Source of the DNA: Chondrus crispus
Lineage: Eukaryota; Rhodophyta; Florideophyceae; Gigartinales; Gigartinaceae
Assembly (NCBI RefSeq): GCF_000350225.1
Contig: NW_005178495.1
Coordinates: forward strand, 33,934-97,933
Length of the DNA: 64,000 nucleotides
Reading direction: 5' to 3'
Under the pieces are notes generated by a model. It saw only the letters and a program-made list of their open reading frames with translations. It was not told where the DNA came from and made no database searches. The stretch's first letter is position 1. Each line of letters begins with the position of its first letter. Below, one piece after another: positions 1-10,076 of this stretch. Made by a program: the position numbers and the translations under genes.

Positions 1-125
1 GCGCCTCGTGAACAAAGTTTTTTGTTCTTTTCGGTGAATTCGTGGAGTCGGCCCCTATTGTTGAAAGAAAAGCTCTCCCTCGACTAATCGTTCTTTTTGG
101 ACTGCACAGCTGCTTTTGCGTCGCA

Positions 126-501
126 ATGTCATACACTGTTTACCGAGTGTCGTACATCGGCGCTCCGCGAAATCACGAAGGGGTATTTGTTGAATCCAAA
201 GAAGATGGGTCTGGGCAGCTGTTTCATGTGATCGGCACGATACAGCAAGGAATGAAGTACGTTTCGAAGTCGATGAAACAGCCAGAAAAGTCTGTGAGTT
301 TTGTCAGCAAGGAAAGAGCTGGAGTTATCCTGAAAGCGAATTATGGGCAAAGTCGACGCCATTCTGAAAAACATTGCACCCCCGAAGAAGCAGTTTGCCG
401 GTCCCAAACGTATCAATCCAAATGATCCATTGCGACGCTGTCAAGAATGGACAACGGAGGCACTCCAAGCGCTGGAAAGCTCCGGCGTGTTGAAGCAGTA
501 G
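126..501 (+). pseudogene. Frameshifted small fungal-type protein (DUF6914-like)
   Basis: From the ATG at 126 the frame reads MSYTVYRVSYIGAPRNHEGV and runs to about residue 74 (ANYG). Homology then continues in the +1 frame from about 346 (GKVDAILKNIAPPKKQF, then DPLRRCQEWTTEALQAL) to a TAG at 499-501. A one-base loss near 345 therefore breaks the gene, and the original frame runs on without similarity to 425. The layout (VSYIGAPRNHEG, FHVIGTIQQGM, PLRRCQEWT) resembles short uncharacterised proteins I know from filamentous ascomycetes; the family name is from memory. Function is unknown. The next gene, 182 bp away and convergent, is also fungal in type. Alternatives are a sequencing indel in an intact gene or a programmed shift, but nothing in the sequence supports a programmed shift. 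Confidence 0.65.
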
Positions 502-683
502 AACTCTGGCGACCGGGAGCGGATCGCAATAAGTTTCCCGGACAGTGTCGGCTCCTACGACATTGCCGATGTCCACGGTGAAAGCGTCATGCCAGATACA
601 TGGCCAGCACAAGGTCCGGTGGTCAGAGAAACGGGTGTCATGTCTTCGCCTTTCCATCATGCAGTATCAGAACAAACGTTTCT

Positions 684-1586
684 TCATGCCCAAAGATCTG
701 TCAGTACCTTCTCCGTCCAAGACCATTCGACATGAAATGGTTGCATCATCTCGTCGATATAGTTGTTCCAGCCGTCGTCCCATGCACCCCCAATAAAAAG
801 GCTCCTCGCATATTCCCAGTAGCATGGATACCAGCCTGCGCGTTTCCAACCCAAAAAATGTATATGAATATCAAGTCCCTTAGCATTGACTGCATCACAA
901 TTGGATGTGTTCCAGGGTCTTTGAATCACAACCTTGCTCCTCTGAAAATTCCCATGAGTGTACGTAGGAGGATGCTTGCAGAAAACGTTACTGAAAGCGC
1001 GTCTATAAAAATTAATCTTGTGGATCGATATCTGCGCACGCAACAGCGTCCTAAGGATTGCTTCGTTGAGCGCAGACTCGGTAGCGAATGGTCCTGCCAG
1101 TGACGCAGATTCACTATCCGTCCCGAAGATGTCATCCGACAGAGGTCTAGTCCCAAGACTGCAAAATCCTCCAGGAGAAGGCAACTTCCGCAATTCCTCA
1201 AAACCTCTCTTGATCTTGGACGCAACCGCGTGCTTCTCGCGCTGACACAACAAGCTCCACTCATGGTCAAGGCTTCTACCCTGGATTCGCTCCATCACAA
1301 TATAGTTCTCGCCACTTTCGGTCTCGCGGAACATCGCATACACCTGTGGCACCGGTACGGTCGTCGCCTGGCGCACGAACAGCATATTCTGTCCTTCCAT
1401 CAAGTCGACGCCTGTCCCATACTTGACGATGAAATGGATCCCGACTCCAACAACGCGGTGCGTAGACCAATCACTGAGAACATCTGCTGATGACCTGATC
1501 GCGGAACGTGTTGGCAAAGGTTCGGGGAGCACGGCACCCTGCGCAAAGTACGGCAGTTCATCTAGAGTCATGTTCGAGGCAGGCAT
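684..1586 (-). CDS. Aminoglycoside-phosphotransferase-like (APH) protein, fungal type, catalytic residues altered
   Basis: An uninterrupted 300-aa frame opens with an ATG (MPASNMTLDELPYFAQG). The order of motifs follows the fungal APH/choline-kinase-like family (PF01636): IHFIVKYGTGVDLMEGQNML, VPVPQVYAMF, ENYIVMERIQGRSL, LRKLPSPGGFCSLGTRPL, AGPFATESALNEAI, then a HGNFQ block near residue 215 and AGWYPCYWEYARSLF near 255. Active members have HGD-x4-N and a DWE metal-binding motif. Here these read HGN and LGW, so the catalytic Asp and the metal-binding Asp both appear lost. It could be a pseudoenzyme, or a decaying transferred copy that still lacks stops. Family members are small-molecule kinases of mostly unknown substrate. 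It is convergent with the broken fungal-type gene at 126-501. Confidence 0.75.
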   Translation of the reverse strand: MPASNMTLDELPYFAQGAVLPEPLPTRSAIRSSADVLSDWSTHRVVGVGIHFIVKYGTGVDLMEGQNMLFVRQATTVPVPQVYAMFRETESGENYIVMERIQGRSLDHEWSLLCQREKHAVASKIKRGFEELRKLPSPGGFCSLGTRPLSDDIFGTDSESASLAGPFATESALNEAILRTLLRAQISIHKINFYRRAFSNVFCKHPPTYTHGNFQRSKVVIQRPWNTSNCDAVNAKGLDIHIHFLGWKRAGWYPCYWEYARSLFIGGAWDDGWNNYIDEMMQPFHVEWSWTEKVLTDLWA

Positions 1587-2198
1587 TTCGGGCTTCCAGC
1601 GACAGACCTAAAAAAGCAAAAAAGGGCATGTGTGAGAATCAGTAGAACTGTAGTTTCATCTCCAGAAAGTACCTCGAGGACTATTCGCGCTTAGGGACGC
1701 TCCAAAGCGGGAAGCATCCCACTGTCACGCGTTAGCAATTCGGAGGATTGAATGCTGCAAGGCGTGGAGACGAGAAAGTCAAGATCGGTCCGTCGACGCA
1801 AAATAGCGCATTCCGTGTAGAGAAAGGAGTCTCCTTTGAAGATAGGGGATGTGGCGCGTCTCCACGCCGCAGATAGAATGCAATCTCAGCTTGTAAAATA
1901 TTTAAATTTATTTTTTGAATAGCGCATGTGGCGGTGAGTGATTTGCCGCACCGCCAACAGCATGAAGGGTACACCCAATCACTGTATTTAACAGGGACTG
2001 TTGGGGTAGCACACAATTGGTGTATTACGCCTGGCGGAATTCCGCAACTATTTTGGAAAGGTACTGTAAAGAAAGAAGTATGATATATTACAGAATATAT
2101 TACAGAATTCTGCAACGTTTTGGTTCATAGATTGATTTACGCTGCCACTCCAATACTGTAACCTGGGAGTATTACAATTGGGTTAAAGTGCAAATTAG
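1587..2198. other. Spacer without recognised gene
   Basis: AT-rich stretch between the APH-like gene and the first motif array. I see no convincing coding frame. It contains repeated ATATTACAGAAT-type runs near 2085-2110. Confidence 0.5.
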
Positions 2199-2331
2199 GG
2201 GGCGACACCCGGCCAAAGTGAAATCTACGTGGGGCCATTTCAATGTACTGGGGGTTTTATAGGGCGACACTACTAGAAAGTGGTCTGCTAGTAGGGTGAC
2301 TTTGGTCCATGGTATCCTCTGCATAGGGTGA
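2199..2331 (+). repeat. Left array of GGGYGA motifs, about 31-bp period
   Basis: Five motif positions: GGGGCGA 2199, GGGGCCA 2231, AGGGCGA 2261, AGGGTGA 2293, AGGGTGA 2325. Spacings are 32, 30, 32 and 32 bp, close to three helical turns, so all motifs face the same side of the DNA. The intervening bases are not conserved, which argues for protein-binding sites rather than a decayed tandem repeat. The copia LTR begins five bases after the last motif. Confidence 0.6.
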
Positions 2332-2335
2332 CAAT

Positions 2336-2701
2336 TGTGAAAAAAACTGCCAGATGGCGGTGACGTACACATTTCGTTTAATGCACGTAGAGCAATATTA
2401 CGGCTTAAAATGTGGGCAGAATTAAATTAGACATCACCAGTCCGAACACAGTGCACATCCTCTTCCAGAAAGTCTACTGATAATGCAGTCCTCTGCGATT
2501 ATGAGCAGAGGATTGCACGTACGAGAGTCAAAGGGGGTCGGGATGGGCAAGATAAAGTAGTATAAATACCCAGAGGCGAAGGGTAGAACAGCTACCCGGA
2601 CACGCACAAGCACAAGAAGAACCCACAGTAAAAAAAACCCGACCTCTCAACTCGCCCGGTCCTGCCGGTTAACTTTGCTGTTTTTTCTCTATTTTGCGAC
2701 A
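2336..2701 (+). repeat. 5' LTR of copia element 1
   Basis: Begins TGTGAAAAAAACTGCC and ends TTTTGCGACA. It matches 8835-9200 end to end without gaps. A TATAAATA box sits at 2561-2568, followed by the R/U5-like remainder. Confidence 0.92.
2561..2568 (+). promoter_or_regulatory. TATA box in copia LTR
   Basis: TATAAATA, 225 bp into the LTR and conserved in the 3' copy (AGTATAAATACC near 9058). Position and sequence fit the U3/R promoter of an LTR retrotransposon. Confidence 0.6.
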
Positions 2702-2963
2702 GTCTAGACTACTAGCATAATTAGTTTCTCAGAAAAAAAACTCAACTCAGCAGCTCAAGATCTACACAAAACTGGAAATTTGGTTCTCGAGAGTGGTGTC
2801 ATTGCCTCCATTTTGATATTAACGCAACACGTTTTGTCAAAAAAGGAGTCAAGCCCATATTCTTCAATAGAAGAGAACTCTCACCGGAAAATACAAGAGT
2901 AAGTTCTTTATTTTCCGCTATCACTGAAATAGAAATACGGTTAACTAACTGCGTTCTATTCTA

Positions 2964-3613
2964 GTGGTACTAAAACTAAGACGCTATAGAAGATTCGGGC
3001 AACCGCACGTCCTCGCCGACGAACCAGAAGACCCAACGACACTCGACGCGCGCCCTCAACCCGGCACGCCTGAGGTAGTATGGACAAGCGACGAGGAGGA
3101 CTCCACCACCGTGTTGGACCTCGTCGAGACCGAAGCGACCCCCGCGGACCTACCCAGGCCGGAGGATAAGATTTTTGGAGAAGGTGCAGAAATTTCGACG
3201 CGACGTGCAGCAACCGAGGAACACGTGGAAAGCGCCTTGCGTGTTTTAATAGAATTAAGACACGCACTGCAGTGATCAAGAACCCTCTCCCGGTGCTGCC
3301 AGAAGGCGTCAACAGAGTTCTACATCGCGTGGCTATAACCCGCGTCGCCAAGAAAAAGTCACCTCCGCGTAAATTTAATTGCACCCTCTGTAACGTCACC
3401 CTGACGGGTAGTTTTCAGCTACAGCAACACAAGGGTGGTAAGCACCACCGTGCACGCGAAAATCGCCTGGAGAGGGAAAACAACTACTACACTTCCAGCC
3501 CCTGCAAGCGCTCTTTTCCCTCCGATCACGATTTACAGGCGCACACCATCGGCGCGAAACATCTCCATCAGGTCACATTTTTACGGGAGCGCGAATTGAC
3601 GCGCAAATACTAA
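2964..3613 (+). pseudogene. Zinc-finger protein ORF in the copia leader (U1/JAZ-type C2H2), frameshifted
   Basis: Two overlapping frames lie between the 5' LTR and gag. The first (2964-3275, no ATG at its start) is acidic (EDPTTLDARPQPG, WTSDEEDSTTV) and ends in TGA at 3273-3275. The second (from 3272, -1 frame, to 3613) contains a clear matrin/U1-type finger CTLCNVTLTGSFQLQQHKGG ending in KHH. It also has a partial second finger (CKRSFPSDHDLQAHTIGAKH) whose first cysteine is missing. Read together they would give a protein of about 215 aa with an acidic N-terminus and one to two fingers. TTCTATTCTAG precedes the first frame and could be a splice acceptor. Such fingers usually bind RNA or double-stranded nucleic acid. 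An extra leader ORF is atypical for copia; it may be captured host sequence. Confidence 0.6.
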
Positions 3614-3959
3614 AAATTTGTTTTGGAGATTTTGTGGTGAAAAAAAATCAAATTCTTCCACAATTTTTCTTCTACTTTTTTTAGTCATTTTCAAAATACC
3701 AATTTCAATTGTTCGCACACCACATCAATTGTGACCCGACACGTATTACAGATTTGGCACTAGCTATACGGCAACGCGTATGAGATTCTGCTCACGCTGT
3801 AATAGTTAGACACCTGTACACATACTCAACTTGAATTTGTGTGAATCACAAAAAAGAAGGTTGAATTTTTTAAGTATAACGCTCGGGTGGCAGAAACGTT
3901 TTCTAAAGCCGAAGTAACTCACGAAAATACTGGTTTGAGACTTCAACTCATCAAACGAG
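3614..3959 (+). other. Copia leader between zinc-finger ORF and gag
   Basis: AT-rich sequence without a coding frame; part of the internal leader of copia element 1. Confidence 0.5.
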
Positions 3960-5546
3960 ATGCAAAACGTAATTGATGAAGCAGGTATAAAGACCATCAC
4001 CAAGGACCTCGAATCGTATACACCTCCATCTACAATTCACCATGACACCATATCAGTTATTACGCTACACATTACTCGCGAAAGATCTGATAATAATTTA
4101 GACACCGAATTGGTAGGAAAATTACGTGAAGACCTCCCTGTTGAAACTCTGTACTTCTTCGAAATACTGAAGGGCACCACGTTCGTTTTCAGAATCATCC
4201 GTGACTTCTTACGGGCAGAAGGTGTACAGTATAACAGACATCCCGCAACTGACCGCATCTCGTGGGGATTGGTGAAAATGTTATATTCAGACACGGACGA
4301 CATTGATTTTGCCTACGAAAGACTTGTTCAGCACAAAAAGAGTAGCCGAGCATGTAGGCCTACTAACAAGGAAATTGAACGTCAAGCCGGTCCCACAGTA
4401 CAAGGTTATACTCCTGGAAGACGTGACTCCGAGGCAAGAGTCGCACACAACATGGCCTTGCGATTCAAGAATCAAGACAAATTCACCGGAAAACTAGGTG
4501 AGGACCTCACGGAGCACATCAACAACTACATTGATGCTGCCCAGGACTACAACCTTGACCAAACCAACAAACTTGCTTTCTTCCACAACATATTCGATGG
4601 AGAAGCAAAGAGATTCTATTGAGAGAAAGTGAGGGACAGGTGTGGTAATTTTGGTGATGCATGCCAAGTTCTGCAAGGTGAGTACAACAACATCACTAGA
4701 CAGAACAGAATCAGGAAGTATCTCCAGAGCCTGAGAATTCAATCTTTGATACATTCCAAGAAGCTCAGTACGGCAGAAGCTTTGGAAGAGTTACGTGAGA
4801 TCATTACACGATTTGCCCCTCAAGGACCACGGACTCACCGTTCCGAAGAAGACAAGGTGGAATACCTTTACAAGGCTGTAGTTGGAGCCCCGTGGGCCAA
4901 GTCAGCGCTAGCGAACTCTCAGTCCACATCCAATCCTTGGGACTTCCAACAATTGTATACGGCACTAGACGCCGCCTGGCTTCAAGACCAGGAAGAACAA
5001 GAAGGTAGAAAGAAAGATATGAGCGTCGGTCAATCTGTTCTACATAAAGAGATGAAATCTACATCCAAGTATACTCCTGATCTCTACTACGAAGGTCAGA
5101 AATATTACGGACGGCCGAAGAAACCAGGATCAAGCTCATCTGCTCCATTTAGGCCCCCTCAAGATAGCACGAAAGCCGGTCAAAATGGGTTGAACCGTTA
5201 CGGCAACCCTAGGCTATGCAACAATTTTCGGGATCCTAATCACTTTATCAGGGACTGTCCCCAGCCTCGCAACGTGATGCGAAATATCTCATCGCAAGTC
5301 AGAAGATATCCGAAGAAAAGCCATCAAATCCTGTTTGAACTCTGTCAACAAGTGGAGGACGCGTTGTTCTCTACAGACGAAGAAAACCCTTCTGCTGCCC
5401 TTACAGGGGAAACCCTCAAGCAGGAGGACTCCGCCTCATCTGAGGAAGAGACGCATGAACATGCCGGTACAGGAGGACAAACATTCCACGACACAGGTTC
5501 TGAGAATCGGGGAATAGCATCTGTTCTTGATCCGGAGGATTTTTGA
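3960..5546 (+). pseudogene. gag: Copia 1 gag with one internal stop
   Basis: The frame opens at ATG 3960 (MQNVIDEAGIKTITKDLES). It is interrupted once by TGA at 4620-4622 (KRFY stop EKVRDRCG), then stays open in the same frame to TGA at 5544-5546. The protein would be about 527 aa: a helical capsid-like region, a basic linker, then a zinc-knuckle remnant near 5215 reading LCNNFRDPNHFIRDCP. The spacing is that of C-x2-C-x4-H-x4-C, but the second cysteine is Phe. The C-terminus is acidic (EEETHEHAG). The stop sits in TTTTTGA, where the protease frame overlaps in -1. Gag forms the virus-like particle that packages the RNA. Confidence 0.75.
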
Positions 5547-8500
5547 GGAGAGGCAGTCTACTTTACCGTCGTAGTTTGAAGTCGAAAGAAAATAAATCAC
5601 GCTACGAGACTGTCCTCAAGAAAAAACGGTCCCGGTACAAAATCTCGTGTAGGTCAATGGCAGCCCATGACATACGAAGAAATCGCCGTCTCAGAAAATT
5701 GTCCAAACATCGTAAGACTCACTCCATATTAAACTCCAACCGAGGTAGTTCACACGTAAGAAACGACTCCGAGAACCGGAGACGAAAATGGCAAGGCGCT
5801 TGTATTGACACTGGAGCCCAACGTACTGTTATTGGACTTAGTCAGGCCAAGGCATATTGCAGATTTGTCGGGTGTAAGTTCAAACCAAAAAGGAACTTTA
5901 ACCAGTACAGATTCGGAGTTGACGTGCAGAAGTCGATAGGATCCATCTCAATTCGGCTACCACTTCTCAAAGATGGATTTGTGCCAATGGATGTTGACGT
6001 TGTAAAAGCAAATGTCCCTTTCCTCTTAGGATTAGATTGGCTCGACAAACTACACCTATACCTGGATACGACAAGAAATGCACTGATCAGCTCCCCCGGA
6101 AACGTTTCTATACCGGTCGTGGGGAAGTTTGGACACGTGTACCTGGAATGGAAAGAGATAGACGCAGTACTATTCTCAAGAAGTGAACTGGTCAAGCTTC
6201 ATAGAGGTTTTCGACATCCAACAGATGCGAAACTCTTGAATCTCATCAGAAAAGCCGACCGCACGAGGCCACGGAAGCCACCACAAGAGTCTTGAAAGAG
6301 ATTTCTAAGTCATGCCATACCTGTCAACGGCTTGGATCACAACCAACAAGATTCAAAACCACGTTACCCACACTACAAGACGTTAAGTTCGGCGAAGAAA
6401 TATCAATCGATCTGATGTTCATTGAAGGAAAAGCAATACTGCATACTGTCGACACTGCAACTCGTTTCAGTTCGGCCATATTTTTGGACTCTCAGGGTCA
6501 CAATTACGGACAATCAGTCGACGGAGTATGGCTCGCTTTCCTTGAAGCGTGGTGCACTCTCTATACAGGATTCCCTAACCGCATCAGAACTGATGCAGGC
6601 TCCGTTTTCACTTCGCCTAGATGGAAAGAAATGGCCGAAAGCGTTGCGATGGAACTTCGAATCTCAGGTGTTGAAGCTCACAACTCATTAGGCATTGGAG
6701 AAAGACTACATGCACCCCTCCGAAGAATATATCGAAAGATAACATTCGACTTCCCTCAAATTGACCACAACATTGCATTGAAACTGTCAATCAAAGCCAT
6801 GAACGACACCAACGGAGAAAACGGACTGGTTCCCTCACTCGTCGTATTCGGAATAATACCACGATTCCCTATCATTAGCTCAGGTATACCCGCTCAGAAA
6901 GAAAGGATGCTTGCACTTTCAAAGACTCAAATGGAAATGAATGCCATAGTAGCGGAGAGGCGCATTATTGCAGCTCTTACCAGAAGCATCCCACATGCGA
7001 CTGATTTTGTATTGGAAATAGGTCAAGAAGTTCTTGTATACCAAGAAAGAAGTAAAGAATGGATTGGACCTGCTACCATCACAGGTATAAGGGACAAAAT
7101 AATAGATGTCAAGAGCAACGACGGGAAATGGCATAAGACCATGAACATGCAACAAGTTAAGCCTTATGTTCGAGAAAGCTCTCAACTGACAGACATGCTC
7201 TCACGGGACGAATTCCTGACCACGATGTTGGAGCCGTTTAAATCAGTGAACAGACCTAAGCCCTCCATTTTTGATGTGAAACTCACTGAAGTGATCAAAC
7301 CAGGTGACCCTAGATCAAACGATGAACGATTTAGAACCGCAAAGAAAAACGAACTGAAAGGTTTGATTGAAAAGGGAACATGGAAGCTTGTTTGCAAATC
7401 AGAAGTGCCTAAAAACGCAAATATTCTCGGTGGTAGATTTGGATTAGCTATAAAGGATGAAGACACTAAAGACGAAGTCTGGAAAGCCCGTTTTGTGGTT
7501 CAAGGATACAGGGATAAGCTAAAAACGTCTCTTGTCCACGATACCGCCACACCAAGGCAACATTCCACACGAATTTTGATCGGATTGGCAGCAATATGTG
7601 GATTCCGACTATTCTCAACAGATGTGACTCAAGCATAACTTCAAAGCACAGAAAAATTAATGAGGGATGTATACATCAAGCCGACTGGAGAATTGAACTA
7701 AACCAGGACAAGCTTCTGAAATTACTAAAACCTTTGTACGGGCTTGCCGACAGTGGTGACTACTGGGGCCGTGCCATCAGTAATCACATTAAAGAGGACT
7801 TGAACATGACAGGAACGACAGGAGATGGAGCATTCTTCTTCAAATCCATTCGAGGAAAGCTTGATGGCATGTGCATAACCTATGTAGATGACGCCCTCCA
7901 AGCAGGTACTGAAGAATATTCAACCCTTGCACACAAGACAGAAGAAAAGTTCAAGTGTAAAGGGAGAACGTACGATAAATTTAATTTTGTTGGAGTACAA
8001 GTCGAGAAAATGGACTCCGAATACAGAATCCATCAGACATCGTACATTCGAAAGGCAGTAAAGCTCCTTAACACAGCCACTTTCAAAGAATATCGGTCAC
8101 TACGAGCAAAATGGGCTTGGATCACGTACACAAGGCCTGATATAAGTTTTAGCATTGCTCAAGCGGCCCAAGTTACTGAATCACAGTACAAAGCGGATCC
8201 GAAAATACAATTCCGATACATCAATCGAATCATCAGACGACTGCAGAAAGAACCATACTTACCATTAAGATACCCAAAACTTTGTGGAGAAGAATTACAC
8301 ATAAGGGTCTATTCAGATGCTTCATTTGCCAACAACTCGGACGGTTCATCTCAACATGGATTCATCATATTTTTATGTGATAATAGCGATCGATGCCAAC
8401 CACTCTATTGGTCCTCCCACAAAGCTAAGAGAGTCTCTAGATCAGTCCTTGGCAGCGAAGCGATGGCGTTTGCTGATTCCTTTGACATGGCATTCATGAT

Positions 8501-8828
8501 CAGGCATGACATACAGAAAATGACACATAACCGAATTCCTATTACGATGTACACCGATAGTCTATCATTATTTGACGTTATCACAAAAGCATCAACTACC
8601 GTGGAGAAGAGACTGATGATAGACCTTGAGGTAGTCAAGAAAGCATCTCAACAACATGAAATGGAGCAGATTAGATTCATCCGATCTGAGCACAACCTGG
8701 CAGACTGCTTAACCAAGTCGAGTGGCAACGGTTCCCTTATCAAGGCGTTAATACATGCAAAAATCACGCATCCTGTGGATCAATGGATTGACAGAAACTA
8801 CACTGAGGGTACGTCACGTCATAAGTAG
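5543..8828 (+). pseudogene. pol: Copia 1 pol: protease, integrase, RT, RNase H (frame breaks)
   Basis: The protease has GACIDTGAQRTVIGL (active-site DTG). The integrase has a zinc-binding HRGFRH/CHTC pair (split by a -1 shift near 6292) and an apparently intact catalytic triad: SIDLMFIEG, IRTDAGSVF, GIGERLHAPLRR. The RT begins near WKARFVVQGYRDK. It is cut by TAA at 7636-7638 (VTQA stop LQSTEKL) and a frame change before 7700, then resumes with a standard YVDD (ITYVDDALQAG). RNase H has VYSDASFANN and MYTDSLSLFDV and ends RSEHNLADCLTKSS. IN before RT is the copia order. Read from 5543 the three main frames are joined by two shifts and one stop, so this copy cannot make a full polyprotein. Confidence 0.85.
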
Positions 8829-8834
8829 AGGGAA

Positions 8835-9200
8835 TGTGAAAAAAACTGCCAGATGGCGGTGACGTACACATTCCGTTTAATGCACGTAGAGCAATATTAA
8901 GGCTTAAAATGTGGGCAGAATTAAATTAGACATCACCAGTCCGAACACAGTGCACATCCTCTTCCAGAAAGTCTACTGATAATGCAGTCCTCTGCGATTA
9001 TGAGCAGAGGATTGCACGTACGAGAGTCAAAGGGGGTCGGGATGGACAAGATAAAGTAGTATAAATACCCAGAGGCGAAGGGTAGAATAGCTACCCGGAC
9101 GCGCACAGGCACAAGAAGAACCCACAGTAAAAAAGACGCGACCCCTCAACTCGCCCGGTCTTGCCGGTTAACTTTGCTGTTTTTTCTCTATTTTGCGACA
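8835..9200 (+). repeat. 3' LTR of copia element 1
   Basis: Same 366-bp TG...CA repeat as 2336-2701 with about ten substitutions. It starts six bases after the RNase H stop codon. The flanking sequence resumes the GGGYGA-motif element (AGGGTGA at 9215). Confidence 0.92.
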
Positions 9201-9433
9201 ACTGTCCGTTTTCTAGGGTGACAGAAAAACGATCGTTAACTCACCTCCGACAAACTCATATTCGGGGATGTCACCCCATAAAACCGTATAACATCGTGGT
9301 CATTTCGGCAGAGACCTAAATGTTAGAAAAGTCGCCCTAGAAACGCATGATTGTTTCAATGTCACCCTATAAAGGCACGCCAACGCACGGTTTGGCGCTG
9401 GATAAAGCGCTCTAAAAACTGAAGCAATATAGT

Positions 9434-9952
9434 GTGGGTATAGAGGCCCTCTCGGCCGTCGCCACCCTTGCCGCCGCGGGCCTCGTGCCCGCGCCCTTGC
9501 GCGCCCCGCCGCCGGTCAACGCCCCACTGCCGCCGCCGACGCCCGCGCTGTCGCCCGCCCGCCGCGCGCGCCTCCTCCTCCGCAGCCGCCCGCCCGCGCC
9601 ACCCTCGCTGCCCGCGCCGCCGCCCCCGCCCGTGGCGGCTCGTGTCGGCAACCGGCTGCGCAAGGAGCTCGACGCCGCTCGCAGCGACGCACGCGGGGAG
9701 CTGGATGTCCTCGCCGCAAGGCACGCCGCCGCCGCCGCACACCTCGACCGCGCAGCGCGCGCGCTCGTCGTTCGGTCGATGGAGCTCGACAACCGGGCGC
9801 TGGAGCTCGAGAGGCACGAGACCATCCTGGCAGACCGCGAGCGCGCAGCCGTCGAGTCCAAGGGGAAGACTGACAGAGCGGAGGAGGCCGTGCGGAGGAG
9901 GGAGCGTATGCTGCAAGCGCGCGAGGCGAGCACCCTGCCTCACTTTCGTTGA
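9434..9952 (+). CDS. GC-rich coiled-coil gene fragment inside motif-array element 1
   Basis: An open frame of 172 codons without a credible ATG at its start, much richer in G+C than its flanks. The first third is Pro/Ala-rich and low complexity (APPPVNAPLPPPTPALSP). From about residue 70 it becomes a charged helix with heptad-like spacing (RLRKELDAARSDARGELDVL, ALELERHETILADRERAAV, EEAVRRRERMLQAREA). I recognise no family. The frame was chosen over its competitors because only this one gives a regular coiled coil. Position inside a motif-array element, and the matching arrangement at 30821-31285, suggest a host gene piece carried by the element, without a start and probably not functional. 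Confidence 0.45.
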   Translation: MGIEALSAVATLAAAGLVPAPLRAPPPVNAPLPPPTPALSPARRARLLLRSRPPAPPSLPAPPPPPVAARVGNRLRKELDAARSDARGELDVLAARHAAAAAHLDRAARALVVRSMELDNRALELERHETILADRERAAVESKGKTDRAEEAVRRRERMLQAREASTLPHFR

Positions 9953-10076
9953 CCTACGGAAAGTTCCGCAACTTGTTGAGCAGATATGATCCTCGACCAT
10001 TTTTCGTATGGAAAATACTGTATGCAATTGTATGTAGATAGAGTGGGTAGAAGTTTCTGGTGTTCCGCATATTAAG

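Larger units (their letters stand above)
2336..9200 (+). mobile_element. Ty1/copia retrotransposon 1 with two LTRs
   Basis: Two 366-bp direct repeats (2336-2701 and 8835-9200), both TG...CA, bound an internal region holding a zinc-finger frame, gag, protease, integrase, reverse transcriptase and RNase H in copia order. The LTRs differ at about 10 of 366 positions (roughly 97% identical), so insertion is fairly recent. The coding region already has one stop in gag, one in RT and several frame changes, so this copy is probably inactive. The flanks ACAAT and ACTGT do not form a clean 5-bp duplication. Its unusual features are the extra zinc-finger ORF in the leader and the gag-pol overlap at a TTTTTGA. 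Confidence 0.9.

Noticed and set aside
2330..9206. 5-bp target duplication for copia element 1
   Set aside because: ACAAT and ACTGT share only three of five bases; not reported as a duplication.
9362..10027. Long frames on both strands of the GC-rich block
   Set aside because: High G+C removes stops in all frames; only 9434-9952 plus gives a regular coiled coil.
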